Source of the DNA: WAOL01 sp964399035
Lineage (GTDB): Archaea; Thermoproteota; Thermoprotei_A; Sulfolobales; NBVN01
NCBI GenBank assembly: GCA_964399035.1
Contig: CAYNPH010000034.1
Coordinates: 1-64,000 of the forward strand
Reading direction: 5' to 3'
Length of the DNA: 64,000 nt
The notes beneath the pieces were generated by a model that ran no database searches, was not told the DNA's origin, and saw only the letters and a program-made list of their open reading frames with translations. The position numbers and the translations under genes were made by a program. This document shows, piece after piece, positions 7,212 through 15,339 of the stretch. Position 1 is the stretch's first letter, and every line of letters begins with the position of its first letter.

Positions 7212-8217
7212 GGGTCTAAGCGAGGGTACCGTATGCGTAGCGATGCATAGGAACGCCGACCCAGACGCCTTGGCCTCAGCCTTAGGGATTAAGGAAATAC
7301 TTCAGAGCCTATCATATGAGAAGAACATACTTATACTAACATCCGAAGGCCTAGAGCAAGCGTCGAAGAAACTCCTAGAGACCCTGGCACCACAGGTCGA
7401 AGTAATCAATGATAACCCAAGCGAGTGCGGCGCAGCCGTAATCGTCGATACTTCAACACCCCAACAGCTGAATAAGTTATCCTCACTACTAAGCAAGCCC
7501 TACGTTGTGGTGGATCACCACGAGGTAAATGACCTAGTTAAGTGTGCGGACGTAAGCATTCACAGACCCTCAGCAGCATCAACCAGTGAGTTAGTAACCG
7601 AGTTAATGATGTACCTTAAGGTAAGACCTGATCCTAGGGTCCTCACGTTCCTCATAGCCGGCATACTCTATGACACCCGGATACTCAGGTTAGCCAACCC
7701 GGAAACCTTCGCCGTAATGGCTTGGCTAACCGAGAACGGAGGGGATTACAGAAGGGCTCTCAACACCCTCACGCTCCGGGAGGCAAGCCGCTCGGAAGTA
7801 ATAGCCAGGTTGAAGGGCCTCTCAAGGACGGGACTATATAGGCTGAATAAGGAAGCAATACTTGCGGTGACGTGCATCGGCGCGCATGAATCAGCCGTGC
7901 TTAAAGTCCTCATCGACGCTGGTGCCGACGTAGCCGTCGCCGTAGCGAAAAGACCTAACGCAACACGGATAACTATCCGCGTATCTCAGTCATTCCTCAA
8001 GAAGTTCGGGGGCGAACCCATAGCCTCAAACCTAGCGTTGCATTTCTCAAAGGAACTCGGCGGCTCGGGCGGTGGGCACGCAGGAGCTGCTGGAGCACTA
8101 ATAAACTCCAGCGTGAGCCCTAAGCAGATCATGAAAACAATAGCACGTTTCTTCGCAAGAAAAGGGTACAGCATAGGGATACTTGAGGAGGGTCGTTGGA
8201 TGGAGGAGTGTGAGTAA
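7159..8217 (+). CDS. DHH/DHHA1 family phosphoesterase (RecJ/NrnA-like)
   Basis: This 352-residue protein carries the metal-binding motifs of DHH phosphoesterases: HRNADPDALASALG near residue 30, AAVIVDTSTP near 90, and VVDHHEVND near 118, followed by a DHHA1 domain with GGSGGGHAGAAG near residue 300. Such enzymes cleave short oligonucleotides or cyclic dinucleotide products, or act as RecJ-like exonucleases; the exact substrate cannot be told from sequence. It starts with ATG at 7159, inside the DUF3194 gene, and is followed by XPF after 2 bases, suggesting a nucleic acid role. Confidence 0.88.
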   Translation: MNLSVEPADAEKLRKWVEGLSEGTVCVAMHRNADPDALASALGIKEILQSLSYEKNILILTSEGLEQASKKLLETLAPQVEVINDNPSECGAAVIVDTSTPQQLNKLSSLLSKPYVVVDHHEVNDLVKCADVSIHRPSAASTSELVTELMMYLKVRPDPRVLTFLIAGILYDTRILRLANPETFAVMAWLTENGGDYRRALNTLTLREASRSEVIARLKGLSRTGLYRLNKEAILAVTCIGAHESAVLKVLIDAGADVAVAVAKRPNATRITIRVSQSFLKKFGGEPIASNLALHFSKELGGSGGGHAGAAGALINSSVSPKQIMKTIARFFARKGYSIGILEEGRWMEECE

Positions 8218-8219
8218 CG

Positions 8220-8957
8220 TTGGTGAAGGTTTACGTCGACCTCAGAGAGAAAGCCTCCCACGTACCGAAGTACCTCACCGAGATGGGCGTATCGGTTATC
8301 TACAAGCAATTAGAGGTAGGTGACTACATGGTTACCGAGGACACGGTCATCGAGAGAAAAAGGGTTGATGACCTAGCTCACTCGGTTTTCGAGGGAAGGT
8401 TCTTCGATCAAGTACGCCGCCTAAAGGCGTCAGGCCTAAAGACGCTCATCCTAGTTGAAGGCGACCTAACATACCTACGCCGCATAACCAACAAATACAA
8501 AGCCGTTGAAGCTGCGCTGGTAACGGCGGTAATATACAATAACATACCAGTAATCTACACTAGGAACGCGAAACACACGGCCGAAACCATAAAGCTAATC
8601 GCCGAGAAGCTCCAAACGGTCAGGAGAGCCTCCACAGCAACGCTTCTCCCAACATATAGGAAACAGCAGAAGCCTAAGGAGCGGGACCTAAGCGAATGGC
8701 AACTCTACGTCCTCGCATCCTTCCCAGGCATAGGGCCGACACTAGCTGACAGACTACTAAGGAAGTTCGGTAGCCTAAGGGCGGTACTCGAGGCCTCCCC
8801 CGTGGAACTCTCGCGCGTGGAAGGCGTTAGTGAGGAGAGGGCGCAGTTAATCAAGCGCATACTTAACCATCCATACAGCAAGAGGCATGAAGGGGTGGGC
8901 GGGGGACTAGAGCGCTTCTACGGAAAGGAAAGAGGGCACGTAAGGAAGCAGGAGTGA
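8220..8957 (+). CDS. xpf: XPF/ERCC4-type structure-specific endonuclease (short, helicase-less)
   Basis: The 245-residue protein has an ERCC4 nuclease domain with the catalytic ERKRVDDLAHSVFEGRFFDQ segment near residue 43, and tandem helix-hairpin-helix motifs (FPGIGPTLADRLLRKFGSLRAV and VEGVSEERAQLIKRI) at about 160-215. There is no helicase domain, which is the crenarchaeal type that needs PCNA. Near the C-terminus GGGLERFY resembles a PCNA-interacting box (Q-x-x-L-x-x-F-F) with the glutamine replaced. It cuts 3' flaps and branched DNA. The start is TTG, two bases after the DHH stop. Confidence 0.93.
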   Translation: MVKVYVDLREKASHVPKYLTEMGVSVIYKQLEVGDYMVTEDTVIERKRVDDLAHSVFEGRFFDQVRRLKASGLKTLILVEGDLTYLRRITNKYKAVEAALVTAVIYNNIPVIYTRNAKHTAETIKLIAEKLQTVRRASTATLLPTYRKQQKPKERDLSEWQLYVLASFPGIGPTLADRLLRKFGSLRAVLEASPVELSRVEGVSEERAQLIKRILNHPYSKRHEGVGGGLERFYGKERGHVRKQE

Positions 8958-8973
8958 GTGCCCTACTGCTAAG

Positions 8974-8983
8974 CTTTTAAATT
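8974..8983 (+). promoter_or_regulatory. TATA box of the EF-2 gene
   Basis: CTTTTAAATT is 31 bases before the ATG at 9014. It argues against the upstream in-frame ATG at 8987, which would lie at or before the transcription start. Confidence 0.5.
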
Positions 8984-9013
8984 CCAATGCTTCTATCCCC
9001 TAGGTTAGGAATC

Positions 9014-11230
9014 ATGCCCAGATACAAGACCGTGGAGCAGATACAGAAGCTAATGTCCAACCTAGAGCGCGTCAGGAATATAGGAATAATCGCGCACGTA
9101 GACCACGGCAAAACCACAACCTCAGACCTACTGCTAGCAGCGGCAGGAATAATTTCAGTCAAGGTTGCTGGCGAGGCACTAGCCCTGGACTACCTCGACG
9201 TCGAGCAGAAGAGAGGCGTCACCGTAAAGTCAGCTAACATCAGCCTCTACCACGAAATGGGCGGTAAGGGCTACGTAATTAACCTAATCGACACGCCCGG
9301 CCACGTGGACTTCTCAGGCAAGGTCACAAGGTCCCTAAGAGTACTTGACGGTGCCATAGTCGTAGTAGACGCTGTTGAGGGCGTGATGACGCAGACCGAG
9401 ACAGTGCTAAGGCAAGCCCTCGAGGAAAGAGTAAGGCCACTCCTATACATCAATAAGGTCGACAGGCTCATAAAGGAGCTCAAGCTAACACCTCAGGAAA
9501 TACAGAAGAGGTTCATAACGATAATTAAGGAAGTAAACAGCCTCATTAAGGAATACGCCGAGCCCCAATTCAGGGATAAGTGGTTACTGGACCCTGCTAA
9601 GGGGCAGGTGGCGTTCGGTTCGGCGAGGGACAAGATAGGCCTGACGGTACCTTACGCCAAGAGGAAAGGAATAACGATCATGGACATGATGAACGCCTAT
9701 GCTAAAGGAAAGCAGGCGGTAGAGGAGCTACAGAAGGTCATACCCCTTCACGAAGCCCTGCTGGAGATGGTCATTAAGCACGTACCTAACCCCAAGGAAG
9801 CTCAGAAGTACAGAATACCTAAGATATGGAAGGGCGACATAAACTCCGAGTTAGGGCAGGCCATGATGAACGCCGACCCCAACGGACCGACGGTCTTCCT
9901 AGTGAGTGACATGAGGATAGACCCGCACGCAGGTATGGTGGCGACCGGCAGGGTATTCTCAGGAACACTAAGGCCCGGCCAGGAACTGTGGCTCGTCATG
10001 GCGAGAACGAAGCAGAGGGCGCTACAAGTCAGCCTCTACATGGGCCCGATCAGGGAGCAGGTGAACGCAGTACTCGCCGGAAACATAGGTGCTGTACTGG
10101 GCCTAGACAAGGCAAGAGCGGGTGAAACAGCGGTCGATGTCGCCTTCAAGGATCAGGCGGCCCCGTTCGAGAAGCTACACTACGTGTCCGAACCCGTCGT
10201 GACGATGGCTATAGAGCCGAAGCGCATGCAGGACCTAACAAAGCTAATCGACGCTCTGAGGAAGATGTCGATCGAGGACCCGAACCTAGTAGTGAAGATA
10301 AATGAGGAGACGGGCGAGTACCTAATATCCGGTATGGGTCCGCTTCACTTAGAAATCGTCCTAACGCTCCTCAAGGAGAACTACGGGCTTGAGGTAGAAA
10401 CATCACCGCCCATAGTGGTCTACAGAGAAACCGTTAGGGCGGCGTCGAGGGTGCTCGAAGGCAAGTCCCCGAACAAGCATAACAAGCTCTACATAAGCGT
10501 CGAGCCACTGAATAACGAGACAATCCAGCTAATACAGCAGGGTGTGATCTCAGAGGACATGGACGCTAGGGAGAGGGCCAAGATCCTCAGGGACAAGGCC
10601 GGGTGGGACTACGACGAGGCCCGCCGCATATGGGCAATCGACGAAAACTTCAACATATTCGTGGATAAAACCGTTGGTGTGCAGCACCTGAGGGAAGTCA
10701 AGGACACGATAATCCAGGGCTTCAGACTGGCAATGGCTGAGGGCCCGCTAGCCAAGGAACCGGTGAGGGGCGTTAAGGTAATACTGCACGACGCCGTAGT
10801 GCACGAGGACCCGGCACACAGAGGCCCGGCCCAGTTATTCCCAGCGGTAAGGAACCCAATATACGCTGGGATGCTCATGGCGCGCCCAACGCTCCTAGAG
10901 CCCATACAGAAGCTCGACATCAAGGCCCCGATGGAAACAATGAGTTCGGTCATCTCAGTCATAACGAGGAAGAGAGGCAAGGTACTGGACGTCATCCAGC
11001 TCAGCCCAACACAGGTAAGGATAATAGCCGAGATACCTGTGGCGGAATCAATGAACCTAGCGAACGAGTTAAGATCAGCAACGGCGGGCAGGGCCTTCTG
11101 GGGCACTGAATTCAGCAGGTGGGCCCCAGTACCTGACTCGCTTCTAATGGACATCGTGAAGAAGATAAGGCAAAGGAAGGGACTAAAGCCAGAACCACCG
11201 AAGCCAGAGGACTTTATATCACCCTACTAA
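9014..11230 (+). CDS. fusA: Elongation factor 2 (translocation GTPase)
   Basis: EF-2 drives translocation on the ribosome. The 738-residue length is standard for archaea. Visible motifs are the P-loop AHVDHGKTTTSD, switch I region EQKRGVTVKSANISL, G3 DTPGHVDFSG, and G4 NKVDRL. The diphthamide loop near the C-terminus reads VVHEDPAHRGPAQLFPA, with the histidine that is modified to diphthamide. The ATG at 9014 is chosen over 8987 because of the TATA position and because MPRYKTVEQIQKLM matches archaeal EF-2 starts. It is monocistronic and converges with the GNAT gene. Confidence 0.97.
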   Translation: MPRYKTVEQIQKLMSNLERVRNIGIIAHVDHGKTTTSDLLLAAAGIISVKVAGEALALDYLDVEQKRGVTVKSANISLYHEMGGKGYVINLIDTPGHVDFSGKVTRSLRVLDGAIVVVDAVEGVMTQTETVLRQALEERVRPLLYINKVDRLIKELKLTPQEIQKRFITIIKEVNSLIKEYAEPQFRDKWLLDPAKGQVAFGSARDKIGLTVPYAKRKGITIMDMMNAYAKGKQAVEELQKVIPLHEALLEMVIKHVPNPKEAQKYRIPKIWKGDINSELGQAMMNADPNGPTVFLVSDMRIDPHAGMVATGRVFSGTLRPGQELWLVMARTKQRALQVSLYMGPIREQVNAVLAGNIGAVLGLDKARAGETAVDVAFKDQAAPFEKLHYVSEPVVTMAIEPKRMQDLTKLIDALRKMSIEDPNLVVKINEETGEYLISGMGPLHLEIVLTLLKENYGLEVETSPPIVVYRETVRAASRVLEGKSPNKHNKLYISVEPLNNETIQLIQQGVISEDMDARERAKILRDKAGWDYDEARRIWAIDENFNIFVDKTVGVQHLREVKDTIIQGFRLAMAEGPLAKEPVRGVKVILHDAVVHEDPAHRGPAQLFPAVRNPIYAGMLMARPTLLEPIQKLDIKAPMETMSSVISVITRKRGKVLDVIQLSPTQVRIIAEIPVAESMNLANELRSATAGRAFWGTEFSRWAPVPDSLLMDIVKKIRQRKGLKPEPPKPEDFISPY

Positions 11231-11251
11231 CCTAAGGCTTTTCAGCAAAAC

Positions 11252-12058
11252 TTACATAACCCTAGGAGTGAACGAAACCCAAACACGCCTACCGATTAAC
11301 TCATAACCAACCCTTCTATACGCTCTTATCGCCGGGTAGTTATCCTCACGCACGTGAAGAAGTGCGTAGGCCCCCGAAAGAAGCGCCTCCCTAGTAACCG
11401 CCGCAGTGACAGCCTTAGCGAAGCCCCTCCCCCTAAAGTCAGGGTGTGTGAACACCCCGCCAACAACCCAAACACGAGGTGTCCTCACATAAGTCCTCGC
11501 AACCGACGCTAACCTACCGTCAACGAACACACCGTAACACACGTGATCACTAAGCGCCTCAAGCAGAACCTCCCTAGGAACCCTCACACCCACGGAAACC
11601 CAGAACTCCTGCAATGCACCCACATCGCCCGGCCCTAGCCTAACACACTTAACATGATAGTCAGCGTCCCAAGGAAAGGTATCTGGCGTCGCAATCATGT
11701 CGAGCATTACGTGCTCATCCATCAGGTCACCGTACCTCAGCAACTCACGCTTAATGCTGGGGTACTCATGGAACGGCACCCAAATAAGGGACTTAAGCCT
11801 CAACACTTCATGCAGGGGTACCCCACTCAACTCCCCGTGAAGGATGACGGTCTGAGGCTCGAACCTAAACCAAGCAAGGACGTACCCAACAATGACGCTG
11901 TCCTCAACTCTAATCAGGGCTTTAGACACGTCAGGATAAACTGTGAGGTCGTAAAGCAGGTAAGCGTAGTTCAAGGGGTCATCAAGATAATTACTCCCAA
12001 TTAATTCTATGAACTCCAAGCTACTTCCCTGCACCCTAAGCACCTTCCCAGCAAGCAC
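11252..12058 (-). CDS. GNAT family N-acetyltransferase
   Basis: The 268-residue protein ends in a GNAT domain: GGVFTHPDFRGRGFAKAVTAAV is the acetyl-CoA binding motif A, followed by HVREDNYPAIRAYRRVGYELIG, the motif B tail. The N-terminal half (about residues 1-120) has a strand-helix pattern that may be a second, degenerate GNAT fold. The acceptor substrate is unknown. The start is GTG at 12058. The gene lies 67 bases downstream of a histone-deacetylase-family gene on the same strand, which invites a matched acetylation and deacetylation role, but this is only inference. Confidence 0.82.
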   Translation of the reverse strand: MLAGKVLRVQGSSLEFIELIGSNYLDDPLNYAYLLYDLTVYPDVSKALIRVEDSVIVGYVLAWFRFEPQTVILHGELSGVPLHEVLRLKSLIWVPFHEYPSIKRELLRYGDLMDEHVMLDMIATPDTFPWDADYHVKCVRLGPGDVGALQEFWVSVGVRVPREVLLEALSDHVCYGVFVDGRLASVARTYVRTPRVWVVGGVFTHPDFRGRGFAKAVTAAVTREALLSGAYALLHVREDNYPAIRAYRRVGYELIGRRVWVSFTPRVM

Positions 12059-12125
12059 GGGGTGCGATCACCACGTAAAACGTAGGTTACCAAGTTATTA
12101 GCAACTTTACTTAGATTCAAGCAAG

Positions 12126-13160
12126 CTACTTTAGCTCTATGCCCCAGTACCTCTCCAGTACTAAGGACACACCCCTAACCCATAGGCTATCGGTTGGCAC
12201 CCGCACCCGCTTCCTGAACACTCCAAGCTGGAACCCCCTTAAGAAACTCCTTAGGCCCGCGGGCAAAGCGTTACCATATCCGCCCTCCAGCACCATGGTC
12301 ACCCCCTTAACACGGCTTCGCATGAGCTCGGCAACGAACGACCCAAACATAGTGAAAACATCATCAGAAGCCCTCAAGGTTGACATGGGGTCAAGGGCAT
12401 GTGAATCAAACCCAGCGGAAATTACGAGGGCATCAGGCCTGAATGCTTCCGCGAGCCTCGGCAGTACATCACTAATCAACCACAGGAACTCATCATCACC
12501 AGCGCCGTGGGGCAGTGGCACGTTCACCTTAGTTCCCTTAGCCGCATTCCCACCAACGTCCCTGAAGTCCCCAGTACCGGGATATATTCCGTGTTCATGT
12601 ATATCAACATGAAGCACCCTAGGCTCATACCAGAAAATTTCCTGGGTCCCGTTCCCATGGTGAGCGTCGAAGTCAAGGATCATGACCTTTAAGCCCTTAT
12701 CTAAGAAGTTCCTCGCAGCTATGGCTGCGTTGTTAAATATACAGAAACCGTTAGATAATGCCCCCAAGGCGGGCCCGGCCCTACCAGCGTGGTGCCCTGG
12801 GGGCCTAACAAGCGCAAGCACAGGTGCCCGTACTTCTAAAGAGACATCGGCAGCGTTCCACGCAGTACTAGCGGCTAGGAGCGCGACACTGAATGTGTGC
12901 TCATTAACGTACGTGTCAGCGTCTATGTAGTGAAACCCCTTCTTACTCTCGCTCTCTATGTACTCAACGTAATCCCTATCATGAACAAGCTCAACAACCC
13001 TTCTCGAAGGGGAGGGAGGCCCTATCACCCTAAGCTCATCTTTAGGAACAGCGTCCCTAACAGTTGAGAAAGCCATTAACACGCGCTCAGGGCTTTCAGG
13101 ATGCGGGTTAAGGGGATCCTCATGCAGGGTGAAGGACTTCGAGAAGCAGACTATTAGCAA
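12126..13160 (-). CDS. Histone deacetylase family protein (AcuC/class II-like)
   Basis: The 344-residue protein shows the arginase/deacetylase fold signatures: RPPGHHAGRAG with the catalytic histidine pair, DFDAHHGNGTQEIF with zinc ligands, GFDSHALDPM with the third zinc ligand, and LEGGYGNA with the catalytic tyrosine. Family members remove acetyl or other acyl groups from lysine, polyamines or small amides. Whether the target here is a protein such as Alba, a polyamine or a sugar is not visible. Its start overlaps the end of the upstream epimerase gene by 7 bases, so the two are co-transcribed. Confidence 0.9.
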   Translation of the reverse strand: MLIVCFSKSFTLHEDPLNPHPESPERVLMAFSTVRDAVPKDELRVIGPPSPSRRVVELVHDRDYVEYIESESKKGFHYIDADTYVNEHTFSVALLAASTAWNAADVSLEVRAPVLALVRPPGHHAGRAGPALGALSNGFCIFNNAAIAARNFLDKGLKVMILDFDAHHGNGTQEIFWYEPRVLHVDIHEHGIYPGTGDFRDVGGNAAKGTKVNVPLPHGAGDDEFLWLISDVLPRLAEAFRPDALVISAGFDSHALDPMSTLRASDDVFTMFGSFVAELMRSRVKGVTMVLEGGYGNALPAGLRSFLRGFQLGVFRKRVRVPTDSLWVRGVSLVLERYWGIELK

Positions 13161-14149
13161 CGCGCAACACCGGGCAATTGACTACTCAGTGCTGCGCGGA
13201 TAGCGTCCCTTAAGGCATCCTCAGAACTCATCGTCGGTCTCCAACCGCACGCCTTCATCTTGCTTATGTCCAAGAGCATAAACTTAACATCCCCTTTCCA
13301 TCCCCTGCCGTCAGGGGTGGCTGGCCTATACCGGAACTCAACGTTCTTCAACCCCATCTCCTCAACCACTAACTCGGCTATCCTCTTGACAGTGACCCAA
13401 TCCTCGTTCCCCAAGTTAAACACTTCGTAAGGTCTCCCGCTACTCCTGAGGGCCCTTAACGCAACTTCAACGCCTGAAACTAAGTCCCTAACATGGAGGT
13501 AGGACTTCCTCTGTGTCCCGTCACCAAGAATCTCAAGGGCGTTTGGGTTCGACCGAAGCTTACGTATGAAGTCAATAATCACCCCATGGCTTTGCCTGGG
13601 TCCCACGATGTTAGCGAATCTCAGTATAAGGGATTTAATACCATATGCTATGCTGTAGGTGATTATCAGGTTCTCAGAGGCTAACTTGGCCGCACCGTAA
13701 ACTGAGATGGGTTCCTTAGGCTCGTAATCCTCGGGGGTCGGGAACTTCTTTGCATCGCCGTAAACCGTTGAGGAACTGGCGAACACTAATTCCTTCACAC
13801 TATTAATTCGGCATGCCTCCAAAACATTGAAGGTTGCTAAGACGTTCTCATTGAAATGAGTTCTTGGGTTAGTCATGGAGACACGCACCTCAGGATTGGC
13901 GGCGAAGTGATAGACGATGTCAGCGCCCCTAAACTCTTGAACCCACTCACCATTAGGATCCTTGAGGTCGTCGAGGATAAGCCTCACTCTCCCGCTCCTC
14001 ATTGCCCCCATCAGAAAATCCTTCCGCCCAGAACTGAGGTTATCAATCACTACTACGTCATAATCCTTCTTAACTAAGGAATCAACTATGTGTGAACCTA
14101 TGAATCCCGCGCCACCCGTCACCACAGCCTTAACCAAGAGCCTAATCAC
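13154..14149 (-). CDS. galE: NAD-dependent nucleotide-sugar epimerase (UDP-glucose 4-epimerase type)
   Basis: This is a 331-residue extended short-chain dehydrogenase. It has the NAD motif TGGAGFIGSH near residue 11, the SSSTVYGDA segment, and the catalytic YGAAKLASENL (Y-x3-K). The C-terminal half has the substrate-binding region of UDP-hexose epimerases. It likely interconverts UDP-glucose/galactose or the N-acetyl forms for surface glycans. It overlaps both neighbours, the deacetylase downstream and the DHH-like gene upstream, forming an operon. Confidence 0.88.
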   Translation of the reverse strand: MIRLLVKAVVTGGAGFIGSHIVDSLVKKDYDVVVIDNLSSGRKDFLMGAMRSGRVRLILDDLKDPNGEWVQEFRGADIVYHFAANPEVRVSMTNPRTHFNENVLATFNVLEACRINSVKELVFASSSTVYGDAKKFPTPEDYEPKEPISVYGAAKLASENLIITYSIAYGIKSLILRFANIVGPRQSHGVIIDFIRKLRSNPNALEILGDGTQRKSYLHVRDLVSGVEVALRALRSSGRPYEVFNLGNEDWVTVKRIAELVVEEMGLKNVEFRYRPATPDGRGWKGDVKFMLLDISKMKACGWRPTMSSEDALRDAIRAALSSQLPGVARC

Positions 14150-15162
14150 CTCTTGCGGGGTCTACGTTGCTGCTCAGTCGCCCTCAATTGAGTTACTATG
14201 GCGTTAGCAACGACGTCAACAACATCCAGCACGTTGTCGAGCGTGCTTTCCTGCGGGTTACGGAACTTTATTATTATGTGGTTCCCCCTTAAGATAATGC
14301 TGAGTTTCTCGCTCATCTCCTTAGGTATCGCCGATATAACCTTCACGAAGCTTACATCCCTTCTGTAGAGGCAGACCCTTATTGTGTGACCTAACTCAGT
14401 CTCCTGCACTAGTATAGCCACGCCGTCCTTCTTGCAGACCTTCATTAGGATGTCGTAAGTTACGGGCTTCAAGAGTGGATAATTCTTCTTAATTAGCTCT
14501 CTGTTGAACTTACTTGAGATTACAATTACTTTTAGTTTATCGTACTGAATGTATTCCCTGTTCTCAAGGATTTTCTCAGCCAGTTCCATGGCCTTGTCAT
14601 ACTTCTCATTCTCCTTTAATAACTCCTCCGAAGGCTTCAAGGTCTTCGTCCTCAATACCTCCATCATGAACGTGTACATCAGTTGCCGGAACTCCTTGGA
14701 GTTATAGTTGACCTTGAGGGCTCTAAGCATAATTCTTCCGAGTTTCGACACCTTATCATGCTCCCCAGCGTTAATGGCTTCAATATCACGGAGTACTTGC
14801 TCTGGCACATCCACGCGTTCATTCAATGTCTCAACGTACTCCAGCATTGTGGACGTCAGTGAACCGACGTTGGAGAACCTCATTATCAGGTCACTCTTCC
14901 CCGCGGAGTCATACTTCAGCACAACACCTAATCTCTTCTCAGGTATGTACTGTATCGATATGGAGTCCTGCAGCACGGCACCGTCCTTGTGGCTAATGCC
15001 CACGGCATAGGACTTAGTTATCGCTAGACCCTTCCGCTCACTGGGTGAAGGGAACTCCACGTATATTCTATAACCCTTGCGCAGAAGCGCCGTTGCGAGC
15101 ACGGCTGAAGCTGTGACTTCATCCCAACTCCATCCCGAGTATATTGTGGTGCTCCTAGGCAT
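14146..15162 (-). CDS. Degenerate DHH-superfamily-like protein (possible Cdc45/RecJ relative)
   Basis: I do not recognise this 338-residue protein with certainty. The N-terminus YSGWSWDEVTASAVLATALL followed by KGYRIYVEFPSP has the shape of the first DHH motif of RecJ-like enzymes (normally HxDxDG-x-SA), but without the metal-binding aspartates. Near residue 245 DGVAILVQETELGHTIRVCLY and near 295 RGNHIIIKFRNPQ resemble a DHHA1-like RNA/DNA-binding domain. Inactive DHH proteins in crenarchaea include the Cdc45 counterpart of the replicative helicase complex, so that is one possibility. It is first in the operon with the epimerase and deacetylase, which does not itself suggest replication. Confidence 0.45.
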   Translation of the reverse strand: MPRSTTIYSGWSWDEVTASAVLATALLRKGYRIYVEFPSPSERKGLAITKSYAVGISHKDGAVLQDSISIQYIPEKRLGVVLKYDSAGKSDLIMRFSNVGSLTSTMLEYVETLNERVDVPEQVLRDIEAINAGEHDKVSKLGRIMLRALKVNYNSKEFRQLMYTFMMEVLRTKTLKPSEELLKENEKYDKAMELAEKILENREYIQYDKLKVIVISSKFNRELIKKNYPLLKPVTYDILMKVCKKDGVAILVQETELGHTIRVCLYRRDVSFVKVISAIPKEMSEKLSIILRGNHIIIKFRNPQESTLDNVLDVVDVVANAIVTQLRATEQQRRPRKR

Positions 15163-15339
15163 TACTACCCCCCTCAGACTAGGAATTCAGGTGCATACCT
15201 TATCACTGCAAAGCCATCCACGCGCATCACGCGATCATCACACTCGATTACGTAGTGGTTACTCTGCCTCTAACACCTTAAAACTAAAATAAAATCTTTT
15301 GTTCTCCCCACGTACCGAGTAGACCATAACATCAAGATC

